A stretch of DNA of 64,000 nucleotides from Myxococcales bacterium (GTDB lineage Bacteria > Myxococcota_A > Polyangia > Polyangiales > Polyangiaceae): assembly GCA_025359105.1 (NCBI GenBank), contig JANYHK010000015.1, forward strand, positions 1 to 64,000, in the 5' to 3' direction. The notes under the pieces were generated by a model. The model was not told the DNA's origin and did no database searches. It worked only from the letters and a program-made list of their open reading frames with translations. Positions 1 to 8,694 of the stretch are shown here, one piece after another (the first letter of the stretch is position 1; every line of letters begins with the position of its first letter). The position numbers and the translations under genes are program-made.

Positions 1-2
1 CG

Positions 3-677
3 GCGCGTGCCATCAAGGGGCCGCTCCGGACGTCGACCAACCGCTGGCGTGCCGCCGCCGTGGCCGCGGTCGAAGGAGGGGCCGCGCGCGTCAGCGAGGT
101 CGACCTCGAGGAGGTCGCGTCGACCGAAGGTCCCGAGCCGGAGCGAGAAGAAGCCGTCGCTCAGCCGCCGACCAAGCGCGAGCACTCCGTCGAGGTCATT
201 GAGGGCCTCGCGGCATTCGAGGTCGCCACCGAGCCCATTGCGCGCCGAGACCTTGGGCCCCGCGGCACGGTTCGGATGGCCGACGCGCAGGGCCTCGCGG
301 GGCGTTTGGGCCCGAAGGGCACAGTCAAGCTGCGAACGCGCCGCAGCGCGTCCTCCGCGGAGCGCCGCTCTGCGCCAACCTTCGTGGTCCGAAGGTCGAT
401 GTGGCGTCCTTGGCGGATCGCAGGCGTTCTTGCCGTCTCGGCCGTCGCCCTCCTCGCGTTCGTCGCGTCGCGGTCCGAGTCGCCACCGCCGGCCGTGGCG
501 GTGAGGGCCGCGGTCAAGGCGAGCCCGCTCGAGCAAAGACCCTCTGCACCCACGCCGAAGGCCGACCTCGGCCCGCCGCTGCCCGCCGTAACGAGCGCGC
601 CCGTGGCGGCGCCGGAGGCCAAACACGTCGACGCAGCGAAGAAGCGCCCGCCGTCGAACGCCTCGAGCGTCTTCTGA
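3..677 (+). CDS. C-terminal part of a membrane-anchored protein, 5' end outside window
   Basis: The reading frame is open back to the window edge, so this is the 3' part of a longer gene; a GTG at 60 exists but nothing shows it is the start. The visible 224 residues hold an acidic stretch and two copies of an LGP(R/K)GTV motif (about nt 261-282 and 306-327). One transmembrane helix follows (about nt 414-467, WRIAGVLAVSAVALLAF), then a Pro/Ala-rich tail. That layout, a cytoplasmic part, one helix and a low-complexity tail, matches the C-terminal halves of the Ser/Thr kinases elsewhere in the window. It may be the tail of such a kinase, but no catalytic motif lies inside the window, so the function is not assigned. 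Confidence 0.6.
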   Translation, partial: ARAIKGPLRTSTNRWRAAAVAAVEGGAARVSEVDLEEVASTEGPEPEREEAVAQPPTKREHSVEVIEGLAAFEVATEPIARRDLGPRGTVRMADAQGLAGRLGPKGTVKLRTRRSASSAERRSAPTFVVRRSMWRPWRIAGVLAVSAVALLAFVASRSESPPPAVAVRAAVKASPLEQRPSAPTPKADLGPPLPAVTSAPVAAPEAKHVDAAKKRPPSNASSVF

Positions 678-738
678 GCCTTCACGGACAGCATCGCCTG
701 CGTCCACACCTCAGTAACCTCGAGCTCGAGGCCGAGCT

Positions 739-1854
739 TCAGTCCCGGAGGCCGAAGGCCTGGATCCGGTCGGTCCCCACGAAGACGACACCGTGGGCGA
801 CGACGGCGGTGGAGTACTTGCCGCCCACGTGGAGCTGACCGGGCGCGCTCTTCCAGAGGAGGCGCATGGTCCGGGCGTCGACGGCGTACAGGATAGGCGC
901 GGGCGCGTCGCAGCCGAGCAGCGAGTCGGTGCGAAGCCCGTTCGGATCGACGACCCACACGATCGCGTCTCGCGTCCCGTTGCTCGTGACGACCGGCGCA
1001 CCGGGGTTCTTGAAGGCGAGCTCCTGGTCGACGGCGTCGATCGCGAGCCACGCGGGCGCGCCCGGCCTGGTCATCACGCGCAGACGCGCCAGCGACGGGG
1101 GCACGTTCGCGCTGGCGTCCACGGCCGCTTTGGTCGAGCCGCTCGCGTAGAGGTAGGCCGTCCCGTCCGCGTCCTTGAAGTACGCCACCGTCGACCGCCG
1201 ACGACGAGCAACTTGCCGTCGATCGCGCACGACGCGAGGTGCTGGCGGGCCGCCTTCATCGGCGCGCGGGGCCGCCACGCGTCCGCGCTCGGATCGTAGA
1301 CGTAGAGCTCGGCGGAGGAGATGCGATCGTCGCTGCCCCCGCCCGCCACATAGAGCTTGCCGTCGATGGCCTGTGCGGTCGAGCCGCCGCGCGCCACCGG
1401 GGCGTCGCCGATCTTGACCCCAGCGGTCGCCCTCGAGCCGGTAGGCGTGGCCGTTCGGGGTCATCGTCGGGGTTGCGCCGAGGATGCCGACGAAGCCGCC
1501 GAGCAGGTAGACGACGTCGCCGACGACGCCGACGGCGAGGTGGTGGCGCGCGGAGTCCGCGGGAAGGGGCGGCCCTGGTGCCCACACGTTGGCGCGGGGA
1601 TCGTAGATGTCGACGTGGTCGGACACCGTAGCGTCGCGCGGGTCGGTCCCCGTTCCGCGGATTCCTCCGAAGAAGTAGATCTTGCCGCGCACGACGGCCG
1701 AGTACGCTTCGAAGCGAGGCTCGGGGAGGGCAGCGGCCGCCGTCCACGTGCCGGGCCCCGCGTCGGCGGCAGGGGTCGCGGTCTTCGAGCCGCTACAGGC
1801 GCCGCATGCGGATGCGAGCAGCGCGATCGCGAGCACTCCGCGCCAGCTCGCCAT
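739..1854 (-). pseudogene. Kelch-repeat / PQQ-like propeller lipoprotein gene with two frame changes
   Basis: The 5' part encodes a lipoprotein signal (ALLASACGACSG) and two Kelch blades (GKIYFFGG, GDVVYLLGG). At the C run 1418-1421 one extra base moves the Kelch reading into another frame, where two more blades continue to about 1190 (GKLYVAGG, GKLLVVGG). There the reading returns to the first frame, but with different content: a C-terminal PQQ-like propeller (VAYFKDADGTAYLYASGS and on to FVGTDRIQAFG). Only four Kelch blades remain where six would close a propeller, and they join abruptly to a different propeller type. This looks like a deletion fusing two genes plus a point frameshift. A sequencing error could explain the first frame change but not the domain junction. 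Confidence 0.7.
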
Positions 1855-1909
1855 GACGACGGCGTACGACGCGGCCCGGGTTCCGTCAACGTGGTAGCAC
1901 CGGCGGCGG

Positions 1910-2226
1910 ATGGCGCGAGCGATCTACGCGTACGTGCTCCTCGCCGTTGGCGTGACCGTCGAGAGGCCCTTCGGGATCTTCTTCCTCGTCGTGTGATCGT
2001 CGTGTGCGCCAACCTTCACTGCGCGGGGCCGCCTTCGCTGCCCGTAACCTGCCACGACGACGAAGCCTGCTATTGCGCACCTCGCGGCACCGACGACGAG
2101 ATCTCGCGCCGCTTCGCCGCGCAGCGCAACGGGGCCCGCGGTTGCGTGATCGACCAGACCGAGCCCCGGGCCAGCGCCGGGACCGGCCGGTGCCCGAACG
2201 CCCGCTGCGCTGCGCACCTGGATTGA
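1910..2226 (+). pseudogene. possible frameshifted small Cys-rich protein
   Basis: This is the only coding signal in the 397-nt gap between the Kelch gene and the M13 peptidase. An ATG at 1910 follows a TGGTAGCAC -10-like sequence (1892-1900) and opens a hydrophobic 28-residue reading that stops at 1996. A second frame then reads from GTG 1993 to 2226 and gives a polar segment with eight Cys (VCANLHC, TCHDDEACYC, GRCPNARC). Removing two bases near 1994 would join them into one secreted or membrane-anchored Cys-rich protein of about 105 residues. I do not recognise the family. The case rests on the Cys pattern and promoter-like context, so it is weak. Confidence 0.3.
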
Positions 2227-2238
2227 CGGGGAAGCTGG

Positions 2239-2244
2239 TAGAAG
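2239..2244 (+). promoter_or_regulatory. -10-like hexamer for the M13 peptidase gene
   Basis: TGG-TAGAAG ends 7 nt before the ATG at 2252 and there is no Shine-Dalgarno sequence. If it is a -10 element, the transcript would start at or next to the start codon. The last base is G rather than the consensus T. Confidence 0.4.
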
Positions 2245-2251
2245 TCGGGCC

Positions 2252-4390
2252 ATGGTTCCCGTCACGACGCACGCTTCTCGCCTCGGCCTCCGCCTCGCCC
2301 TCCTACTCGCGCCCGTCGCTGCCGCGTGCTCTCCGCCGTTGTCGCCGTCGCCGCCGCCGGTCGGCTCTGCCGCGGCCACCGTCGCGACGGCTCCCGCGGC
2401 GCCGGGGAGGCCGGGGAAAGGGGAGATCGACGTCGAGGGGATGGACGTGTCGATCGCGCCCGGCCAGGATTTCTTCGGGTACGCCAACGGCGGGTGGCTC
2501 AAGACGACCCAGATTCCGCCCGATCGCAGCTCCTTCGGGCCCGACGCGGTCCTGGAGGAGCTCACCCAGAAGCGGACCACGGACCTCATCCGCGAGATCG
2601 CGGGCGGCGCCCCGCCGGCAGGCACCGACGCGAGGAAGATCGCCGACTTCTTCGCGAGCTTCATGGATGAGGCCGCGATCGAGGGCAAGGGCACGGCGCC
2701 GCTCGCGCCGCGCCTGGCCGCCATCCGCAAGATTGCGAGCCGCCCCGACCTCGCGCGCTTCCTCGGCGGGACGCTGCGCGCCGACGTCGACATCATGAAC
2801 GCCACGAAGCTCCACACCGACTCGATCCTCGGCGTCTGGGTCGCGCAGGACATGACCGATCCGTCGCGGTACGCGCCGTTCCTCGTGCAGGGAGGCCTCG
2901 CCCTCCCCGATCGCGAGTACTACCTCGCCACCACGCCGCGGATGGAGGAGATCCGTGGCAAATACCGCGCCCACATCGCAGCGGTGTTCAAGCTCCTCGC
3001 GATGCCCGAGGAGCAGGCCCGCGCCGCGCGCGTCTTCGAGCTCGAGAAGAAAATCGCTCAGACCCACGCGTCGCTCGAGGACACCGAGCAGGTCGAGAGG
3101 GGGAACAATCGCCTGACCCGCAAGGAGCTCGAGGCCAGCGCGCCCGGGCTCGACTGGGCAGCCTTGCTCGGCGCGGCTGGGCTCGACAAGCAGGCGTCGT
3201 TCGTCGTGTGGCAGCCGACGGCGGTGAAGGGCATCGCCGCGCTCGTCGCGAAAGAGCCGCTCGAAGCGTGGCGCGACTACCTCGCGTTCCACGCGGTCAC
3301 GCACATGGCGCAGGTGCTCCCCAAGGCCTTCGTGGACGAGGATTTCGACCTGTACGGCAAGACCCTCCGTGGAACACCGACGCTGAGGGATCGCTGGAAG
3401 CGCGGCATCGACGCGACGAGCGACGCGCTCGGCGAGGCGGTCGGCAAGCTCTTCGTCGAGCGGTACTTCCCGGCGTCGGAGAAGGCGCGCGTCGAGGAGA
3501 TGGTGAAGAACGTCGTTACCGCCTTCGCGAAGCGGATCGACGCGCTGCCGTGGATGGCCAAGGAGACGAAGACGCGCGCCAAGGCCAAGCTCGCTTCTCT
3601 CAAGGTCGGCGTCGGCTATCCCGACAAATGGCGTGACTACACGGGGCTCGAGATCGTCCGCGGCGACGCCTTCGGGAACGCCGAGCGCGCCGAGCTCTTC
3701 GAGTACAAGCGCAACCTGGCGAAGCTGGGCAAGCCCGTCGACCGCGGCGAGTGGGTGATGACGCCGCAGACGGTGAACGCGGTGAACTTGCCGGTCATGA
3801 ACGCGCTGAACTTTCCGGCCGCCATCCTGCAGCCGCCGTACCTCGATCCCAAGCGCCCGGTCGCGATGGACTACGCGGCGACCGGCGCGACGATCGGCCA
3901 CGAGATCTGCCACAGCTTCGACGCGCACGGGGCCCTCTTCGACGACGCGGGCGGCCTCCACAACTGGTGGACGCCGGAGGACTTCGCGCACTTCAAGTCG
4001 TCCTCCGACGCGCTCGCGAAGCAGTACGACGGGTACAAGCCGTTCCCCGACGCCTCCGTCAACGGCAAGCAGACGCTCGGCGAGAACATGGCGGACGTCG
4101 CTGGTCTCGCAGCGGCGTACGACGCCTACCGCGCCGCCTTCGGCGGCCATGCGGCGCCGACGGTCGGCGGCTTCACCGGAGATCAGCTCTTCTTCCTCGC
4201 GTTCGCGCAGTCGTGGCGGATCAAGCTCCGCGAGGCCGCAGCCCGTGACCGACTCGTCACCGACGGCCACGCGCCGGCCGAGTTCCGCGCCGACACCGTG
4301 CGCAACCTGGACGCCTGGTACGAGGCGTTTGCGGTCAAGCCGGGTCAGGGGCTCTTCCTGGCGCCCGAGGCGCGCGTGCGCATCTGGTAG
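2252..4390 (+). CDS. M13 family (neprilysin/PepO-like) zinc metallopeptidase lipoprotein
   Basis: A 712-residue extracytoplasmic endopeptidase expected to cut oligopeptides. The N-terminus is a lipoprotein signal ending LLLAPVAAAC, followed by a Ser/Pro linker and the M13 N-terminal domain (DVSIAPGQDFFGYANGGW). The catalytic M13 domain has the zinc motif HEICH (His550, Glu551, His554) within GHEICHSFDAHG, and the third ligand in GENMADVAG (Glu611). The substrate-side motif NAVNLPVMNALNFPA is also intact. Length and motif order match complete bacterial PepO-like enzymes, so it should be active. It stands alone on the plus strand; the next gene starts 29 nt downstream with its own promoter-like hexamer. 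Confidence 0.95.
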   Translation: MVPVTTHASRLGLRLALLLAPVAAACSPPLSPSPPPVGSAAATVATAPAAPGRPGKGEIDVEGMDVSIAPGQDFFGYANGGWLKTTQIPPDRSSFGPDAVLEELTQKRTTDLIREIAGGAPPAGTDARKIADFFASFMDEAAIEGKGTAPLAPRLAAIRKIASRPDLARFLGGTLRADVDIMNATKLHTDSILGVWVAQDMTDPSRYAPFLVQGGLALPDREYYLATTPRMEEIRGKYRAHIAAVFKLLAMPEEQARAARVFELEKKIAQTHASLEDTEQVERGNNRLTRKELEASAPGLDWAALLGAAGLDKQASFVVWQPTAVKGIAALVAKEPLEAWRDYLAFHAVTHMAQVLPKAFVDEDFDLYGKTLRGTPTLRDRWKRGIDATSDALGEAVGKLFVERYFPASEKARVEEMVKNVVTAFAKRIDALPWMAKETKTRAKAKLASLKVGVGYPDKWRDYTGLEIVRGDAFGNAERAELFEYKRNLAKLGKPVDRGEWVMTPQTVNAVNLPVMNALNFPAAILQPPYLDPKRPVAMDYAATGATIGHEICHSFDAHGALFDDAGGLHNWWTPEDFAHFKSSSDALAKQYDGYKPFPDASVNGKQTLGENMADVAGLAAAYDAYRAAFGGHAAPTVGGFTGDQLFFLAFAQSWRIKLREAAARDRLVTDGHAPAEFRADTVRNLDAWYEAFAVKPGQGLFLAPEARVRIW

Positions 4391-4407
4391 ACGCGCTCAG
4401 CCGATCG

Positions 4408-4413
4408 TAGACT
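4408..4413 (+). promoter_or_regulatory. leaderless-type -10 hexamer TAGACT
   Basis: TAGACT ends exactly 6 nt before the ATG at 4420, which would place transcription start on the A of the start codon. No Shine-Dalgarno sequence is present. Confidence 0.55.
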
Positions 4414-4419
4414 GCCGCC

Positions 4420-4878
4420 ATGCTCTCCGGTCCGGCTCCGAGCGACGACGCGGATCTGCGCGATGTGAATCCGACGTTCCCCAAAGTGGCCGCCGGATTC
4501 ACGTTGCTGGCGGGCGCGCTCGCGATCCTGAACGCCGTGCAAACGCTCGCGAGCGTGCGCATCTACTCCGCGTGGTTCGTCATGCCCTTCGTGCTCATCG
4601 GCGTCGGCGCTGGGCTCATCTTCCTCGCCCGCAAGGTCTTCACCGCCCGCGGCTGGGCGGCGACCGCCGTGCTCGTCACCGGCTCGCTCCTTTTTCTCCT
4701 GTCGACGGCGTGGCTCTTCTTCGCCGTGAGCAACGGCTTCATCGCGCTCTACGCACTATGGACGCCGGTGTTCTCACTCGTCGCCGTGGCGATGCGCGCC
4801 GCGTGCTTGCCGGCGTGCGAGCGTGCCGGACGCGCGCGTCGCTCGCTCGCCGCGCAGGGGCTGAGCCTCGGACTCTGA
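4420..4878 (+). CDS. hypothetical four-helix membrane protein
   Basis: A 152-residue protein with a short polar N-terminus and four predicted transmembrane helices, about residues 24-44, 50-68, 79-98 and 102-124 (for example FVMPFVLIGVGAGLIFLA). It ends in a basic tail. No family motif was recognised. The ATG is supported by the TAGACT hexamer 6 nt upstream. It converges with the next gene across a 27-nt gap. Confidence 0.75.
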   Translation: MLSGPAPSDDADLRDVNPTFPKVAAGFTLLAGALAILNAVQTLASVRIYSAWFVMPFVLIGVGAGLIFLARKVFTARGWAATAVLVTGSLLFLLSTAWLFFAVSNGFIALYALWTPVFSLVAVAMRAACLPACERAGRARRSLAAQGLSLGL

Positions 4879-4905
4879 GCTCCGAACGACCGCGCGCGCG
4901 GCTCG

Positions 4906-5298
4906 TCAGTCCGTCTTCTTGACGCCGATGACGAAGTACGTCGTGTCGCCGAAGCAACTCGACGGGACGCCGCGATGCTCCTCGTACTGCAGCTCGACGC
5001 GGTGGCCAGCGAGCGACTCGATCTGCTTGGCGACTTTGTCGTCCGGGACGGAGAAGAGGAATTTCTCGGCCTGCTGCCCGGCGACGTTGACCATCGCGAG
5101 CTCGCCTTCGTTCGTGTTGCAGACCCACCCGCGCCTGGACAGCTTCTGAACGAAGCCGACGCGCTCACCCTTCGAGTACGAGTAGTTGAGGGTCGCGCAT
5201 GTGTAGAGCGAGCTGCCGAGCACGGCCAGCAGGATGCCCCCCAGGATCACGCGGATCAGCCACTTCTTTCCGGTCTTCTTGGCCTTGTCGATGTCCAT
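4906..5298 (-). CDS. conserved membrane-anchored protein of unknown function
   Basis: 130 residues with a basic N-terminus (MDIDKAKKTGKKWLIRV), one transmembrane helix (about residues 14-34) and a compact outer domain. That domain has Cys residues in LYTCATLNYSYSKGERVG, RGWVCNTNEGELAM and GVPSSCFGDTTYFVIGV. The block SYSKGERVGFVQKLSRRGW...CNTNEGELAM resembles small proteobacterial proteins that, as I recall, are often mislabelled 6-phosphogluconate dehydrogenase; nothing here looks like a dehydrogenase. The role is unknown. Confidence 0.8.
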   Translation of the reverse strand: MDIDKAKKTGKKWLIRVILGGILLAVLGSSLYTCATLNYSYSKGERVGFVQKLSRRGWVCNTNEGELAMVNVAGQQAEKFLFSVPDDKVAKQIESLAGHRVELQYEEHRGVPSSCFGDTTYFVIGVKKTD

Positions 5299-5370
5299 CG
5301 GTCACCAAGTGTGGTCGGCATGGCCGCCGAGGTCAAACGGGCTCTAGGAGGGGCCGCTCGGATCACGCGG

Positions 5371-5919
5371 TTACCGGCGCGTCCCCCGCGTGCCGGGCAT
5401 CGGGATGGCGGCATAGGTCGGCGGCTCTTCTGGCTCCGGTGGCGGGCTGGGCGGAGAGGACGCGCGCGCGGTTGGGCTGGGCGCGACCATGGAGTCGCGC
5501 GCGCCGAGCCGCACGCTCGCGAGGATACGCTCGAGCTCGTCGAAGACGGCCGGCTGCTCGATGGCAGAGCAGGTGAACGCCAGTGCGTTGCCGTCGCGAC
5601 TGTCGATCCACGCGAGCGCCTCGGTCACCCGGCCGCGGTCGCTTTGCCATCGGATGAACGCCCGGAAGGCCGGCTGTCCGTCGATCTTCGAGTCACGGCT
5701 GCCGATGAGCTCGAAGTCGGGGCGCGTCTTCGCGAGCTCGAACACCCTGCGCCACGCGTGCGTCGTGAGCTCCTCGTCTGCGTTGCGCGCCTCGTGCGTG
5801 ACGACGAGGTTGGGGGGAGCGCCGCCGTCGCTCGCCGCGCCGACGAAGACGAGGATCGTGCGCTGGGACCACGCGGTCGGGCACTCGAACGAGAACGGGC
5901 CGAAGTCCTGTTTGGGCAT
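5371..5919 (-). CDS. DcrB/DUF1795-like protein next to the type VI spike genes
   Basis: 182 residues. The first 145 resemble the DcrB/DUF1795 fold: FSFECPTAWSQRTILVFVG at the start, then NLVVTHEARNADEEL, FELIGSRDSKIDGQPAFRAF and a C-terminal FDELERILASVRL. A Ser/Pro/Glu-rich tail follows. Small proteins of this family commonly accompany vgrG and PAAR genes and are thought to help load or couple effectors to the spike. Here it is divergent from the PAAR and vgrG genes, 180 nt away. The assignment rests on pattern and context; no signal peptide is present. Confidence 0.65.
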   Translation of the reverse strand: MPKQDFGPFSFECPTAWSQRTILVFVGAASDGGAPPNLVVTHEARNADEELTTHAWRRVFELAKTRPDFELIGSRDSKIDGQPAFRAFIRWQSDRGRVTEALAWIDSRDGNALAFTCSAIEQPAVFDELERILASVRLGARDSMVAPSPTARASSPPSPPPEPEEPPTYAAIPMPGTRGTRR

Positions 5920-6034
5920 CGAAAGCTCTTACGCACGCCGATTTGGTGAGCTTCCGCGATGCCCCGAAAGACCGCTGGGGGTGGAAGACGCACGACGCGT
6001 ACGGCGCGGGGGAGTGACGGTCGGGAGTTGGCGT

Positions 6035-6040
6035 ACAATG
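6035..6040 (+). promoter_or_regulatory. candidate -10 (TACAAT) for the PAAR-vgrG pair
   Basis: TACAAT is a near-consensus -10 in the gap between the divergent DcrB-like gene and the PAAR gene, 59 nt before the PAAR start. A clear -35 is not seen. Unlike most nearby genes, this transcript would have a leader with a Shine-Dalgarno sequence. Confidence 0.4.
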
Positions 6041-6099
6041 AATGGAGACATGCTGATCTTCCGTTTCCATCGGCGTAGAAGTCCGCGAGAGGAGTGGGC

Positions 6100-6426
6100 A
6101 TGTCCATGAAGCGGCAGGGTCGCGTCGGCGACAAGGCGAAGATCCCCAGCGACTCGCACGGCAAGCCTTGCTGCCCGCACACCTGCGTGGGCCCCGCGAC
6201 CAAGGGCTCGCCCACCGTCACGGTCAATAGCAAGCAGGCGCTGCGTGTCACCGATCCGGGCACCCACTCGACGTGCTGCGGCGCAAATGCGTGGAACGCC
6301 AAGAAGGGCAGCGCCACCGTGACGTTCAACAACCTCCCCGCGCACCGCGTCGACGACGCGACCAAGCACTGCGGCGGGGACGGAGCGCTGATCGAGGGAA
6401 GCGCCAACTGTCTCGTCGGCGGCTGA
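6100..6426 (+). CDS. PAAR-like type VI secretion spike-tip protein
   Basis: 108 residues, expected to fold as the sharp metal-binding tip on VgrG. The sequence is full of short beta-strand repeats with Cys/His pairs: KPCCPHTCVGPATKGSPTV, GTHSTCCGANAWNAKKGSATV and DATKHCGGDGALIEGSANCL. This matches the DUF4150/PAAR-like class of stand-alone tips with no attached toxin. The ATG at 6100 is chosen over GTG 6094 because GAGAGGAG (6086-6093) is well spaced from it. vgrG follows 45 nt downstream on the same strand, so the two are probably co-transcribed. Confidence 0.85.
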   Translation: MSMKRQGRVGDKAKIPSDSHGKPCCPHTCVGPATKGSPTVTVNSKQALRVTDPGTHSTCCGANAWNAKKGSATVTFNNLPAHRVDDATKHCGGDGALIEGSANCLVGG

Positions 6427-6471
6427 CCGGACGCGCCGAATCTTCCGCAACCATTGCATCGAAGGGGTCCC

Positions 6472-8652
6472 GTGTCGCAGACGAAGAACAACCTCAAGCT
6501 CGCGTTCGCGTCCCTCGGTGGCGACGTCCTCGACGTCCGGCACTTCTCGATCCACGAGGCGATGAACGATCTGTTCGAGGTGAGCATCCTCGCGACGTCC
6601 ACCGACGACAACATCGACCTTGGCGACGTGGTGGGCAAGGGCGGAGCGTTCAAGCTTGAGACCGGCAACTACCGCGCGGGCACGCCGGTGCGCGTCTGGG
6701 CCGGCGTCGTCTCGCACATGTCCCAGGTGCACGCGGAGCCAGCGCCCGGCGTCTCGACGTACCACGTCATGATCGTGCCGATGCTGTGGCGCACGACGCT
6801 GCGTCGCAACAGCCGCGTTTACCAGCACATGACGACGCCGGACATCGTGAAGGCCGTCCTCGCCGAGTGGCAAATCGTTCCTCTGATGCAGCTGCGCGCG
6901 GAGTACCTGCCCCACGAGTACTGCGTGCAGTACGCCGAGACGGACTTCGCGTTCGTGAGCCGCTTGCTCGAGGACGCGGGCATCTCGTTCTCGTTCTCGC
7001 ACGAGGCGACGACCGGCAAAGGTGAGGACATCACCAAGCTCGTCCTCGACGACTCGCCGCACCTCGCGAAGCCGCGCACGGGCAAGCTCACCTACGCCGG
7101 GCACCAGACGCCACGCTTTGGCGGCGACGAGGACTTCTGCGCGACGGTCACCGTCACCCAGCGCATGAAGCCGGGCAAGACGACGCTGCGCGACTTCGAC
7201 TTCCGGCGGATGCCCAACGTGCCGCTCCTCGCCACGTCGAGCGCGAGCCCGCGCGAGGACGTCTACGAGCAGTACGAGTACGTCCCCGGCGCGTTCTGGT
7301 GGGACACCGAGAAGCCGGAGAAGGCCGTCGCCGACGCGTCGCACGCACCGAAGACCGACATCGACGCGTCGAAGAAGCTCGCCGACAGGTCGCTCGACGC
7401 GACGCGCCGTCGCCGGCTCCTCGTGTCCTTCCACACCAACGCGCTCGACCTGTCGCCGGGCAGCATCGTCGGCCTGAACCAGGAGTCGGTCGCCCCGAAC
7501 CACCCGCGGCCCGATCTGGCGCCGGACAAGAAGCTCCTCATCGTGGAGACGTCGATCGAGGGCGAGGCCGCCGGCGAGTGGTCGATGACGACGAGCTGCA
7601 TCTTCGCCGAGTTCACCTACCGCCCCGAGCGCTGCACGCCGAAGCCGCGGATCTTCGGGGTGCAGAGCGCGCTCGTCGTCGGGCCGTCGGGCCAGGAGAT
7701 CTTCACCGACGAGTACGGACGCGTGCGCGTGCAGTTTCACTGGGATCGCGAGGGCAAGTACGACGAGAAGAGCTCGTGCTGGATGCGCGTCAGCCAGCCG
7801 TGGGCCGGCGGGAGCTTCGGCATGCTCAACATCCCGCGCGTCGGCCACGAGGTGCTGGTGGAGTTCTACGAGGGCGATCCGGACCGGCCGGTCATCATCG
7901 GCCGCGTCTTCAACGGCACGACGGTGACGCCGTGGTCGCTCCCGGACAACCAGACGAAGAGCGGCTGGCGGAGCAACTCGCTGCCGTCGTCGGCGAAGCT
8001 CGGCTACAACGAAATCAGCTTCGAGGACAAGGCGGGGAGCGAGGAGATCCACCTCCAGGCCGAGAAGAACCTCAGCTACATCGTTAAGAACGACGAGTCG
8101 TCCAACATCGGCGACGCGCGCACGGTGACGATCGGCAAGGCGGACTCGCTCGCCGTCGGTGAGACGCGCGACGCGAAGATCGGCAAGGCGGACTCGCTCG
8201 CCGTCGGGATGACGCGCACCGTGACCGTCGGAATGGCGGACATCAAGATGGTCGGCATGACGTGCAACGTGTCTGTCGGTCCGACGGTCGGGACGTCGAT
8301 GGATGCCATGTCGAAGAAGATCGTGATCACGACCGGCGGCTCCAGCATCACGCTCGCCGGCGACGACATCTTCCTCAACGCCAACGGCGACATTCACATC
8401 CACGCGAAGAAGGAGCTGCACCTGTCGAGCGCGAGCGGCGACGTGGAGATCCAGGGCGGCCCGAACGTGCACATCAACCCCGGCTCCAAGGGGACGCCGC
8501 CGCACATCGACACCGTGAAGCCGGCGATGCCGCCCATGCCGCCCGGCCCGCCGCAGCCTGGGCTACCGGGCACGGCGCCGTACATCCCTACCGGCGGAGG
8601 GTCGATCCCCAAGCCGCTCGGCGTCGACGACGTGAAGCTCGAAGGGCCGTGA
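6472..8652 (+). CDS. vgrG: type VI secretion system spike protein VgrG/TssI
   Basis: 726 residues forming the trimeric needle tip of a type VI secretion system. The gp27-like N-terminal half runs to about residue 400 (SIHEAMNDLFEVSILATS, EYCVQYAETDFAFVSRLLED). The gp5-like OB fold follows at about 405-480 (EYGRVRVQFHWDREGKYD, WAGGSFGMLNIPRVGHEVLV, PDRPVIIGRVFNG). A repetitive beta-helix spans about 520-670 with repeated TVTIGKADSLAVG-like units. A Pro-rich tail ends the protein, and no C-terminal effector domain is visible. GTG 6472 is chosen because GAAGGGG lies 5 nt upstream. No sheath, baseplate or membrane-complex genes are in the window, so this is a detached module relying on a core elsewhere. 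Confidence 0.95.
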   Translation: MSQTKNNLKLAFASLGGDVLDVRHFSIHEAMNDLFEVSILATSTDDNIDLGDVVGKGGAFKLETGNYRAGTPVRVWAGVVSHMSQVHAEPAPGVSTYHVMIVPMLWRTTLRRNSRVYQHMTTPDIVKAVLAEWQIVPLMQLRAEYLPHEYCVQYAETDFAFVSRLLEDAGISFSFSHEATTGKGEDITKLVLDDSPHLAKPRTGKLTYAGHQTPRFGGDEDFCATVTVTQRMKPGKTTLRDFDFRRMPNVPLLATSSASPREDVYEQYEYVPGAFWWDTEKPEKAVADASHAPKTDIDASKKLADRSLDATRRRRLLVSFHTNALDLSPGSIVGLNQESVAPNHPRPDLAPDKKLLIVETSIEGEAAGEWSMTTSCIFAEFTYRPERCTPKPRIFGVQSALVVGPSGQEIFTDEYGRVRVQFHWDREGKYDEKSSCWMRVSQPWAGGSFGMLNIPRVGHEVLVEFYEGDPDRPVIIGRVFNGTTVTPWSLPDNQTKSGWRSNSLPSSAKLGYNEISFEDKAGSEEIHLQAEKNLSYIVKNDESSNIGDARTVTIGKADSLAVGETRDAKIGKADSLAVGMTRTVTVGMADIKMVGMTCNVSVGPTVGTSMDAMSKKIVITTGGSSITLAGDDIFLNANGDIHIHAKKELHLSSASGDVEIQGGPNVHINPGSKGTPPHIDTVKPAMPPMPPGPPQPGLPGTAPYIPTGGGSIPKPLGVDDVKLEGP

Positions 8653-8694
8653 CTGGCGGCACGCGCCGACGCTGGGGGTTCGCTCGCTCGAAGC

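Noticed and set aside
2303-4270. Very long open frame antisense to the M13 peptidase gene
   Set aside because: High GC makes antisense frames long by chance; the translation is Arg/Glu/Val-rich with no motif, while the plus strand has complete catalytic motifs.
5929-8505. 858-codon open frame antisense to PAAR and vgrG
   Set aside because: Composition is that of a shadow frame (Arg/Val/Asp/His-rich) and VgrG on the plus strand is unmistakable.
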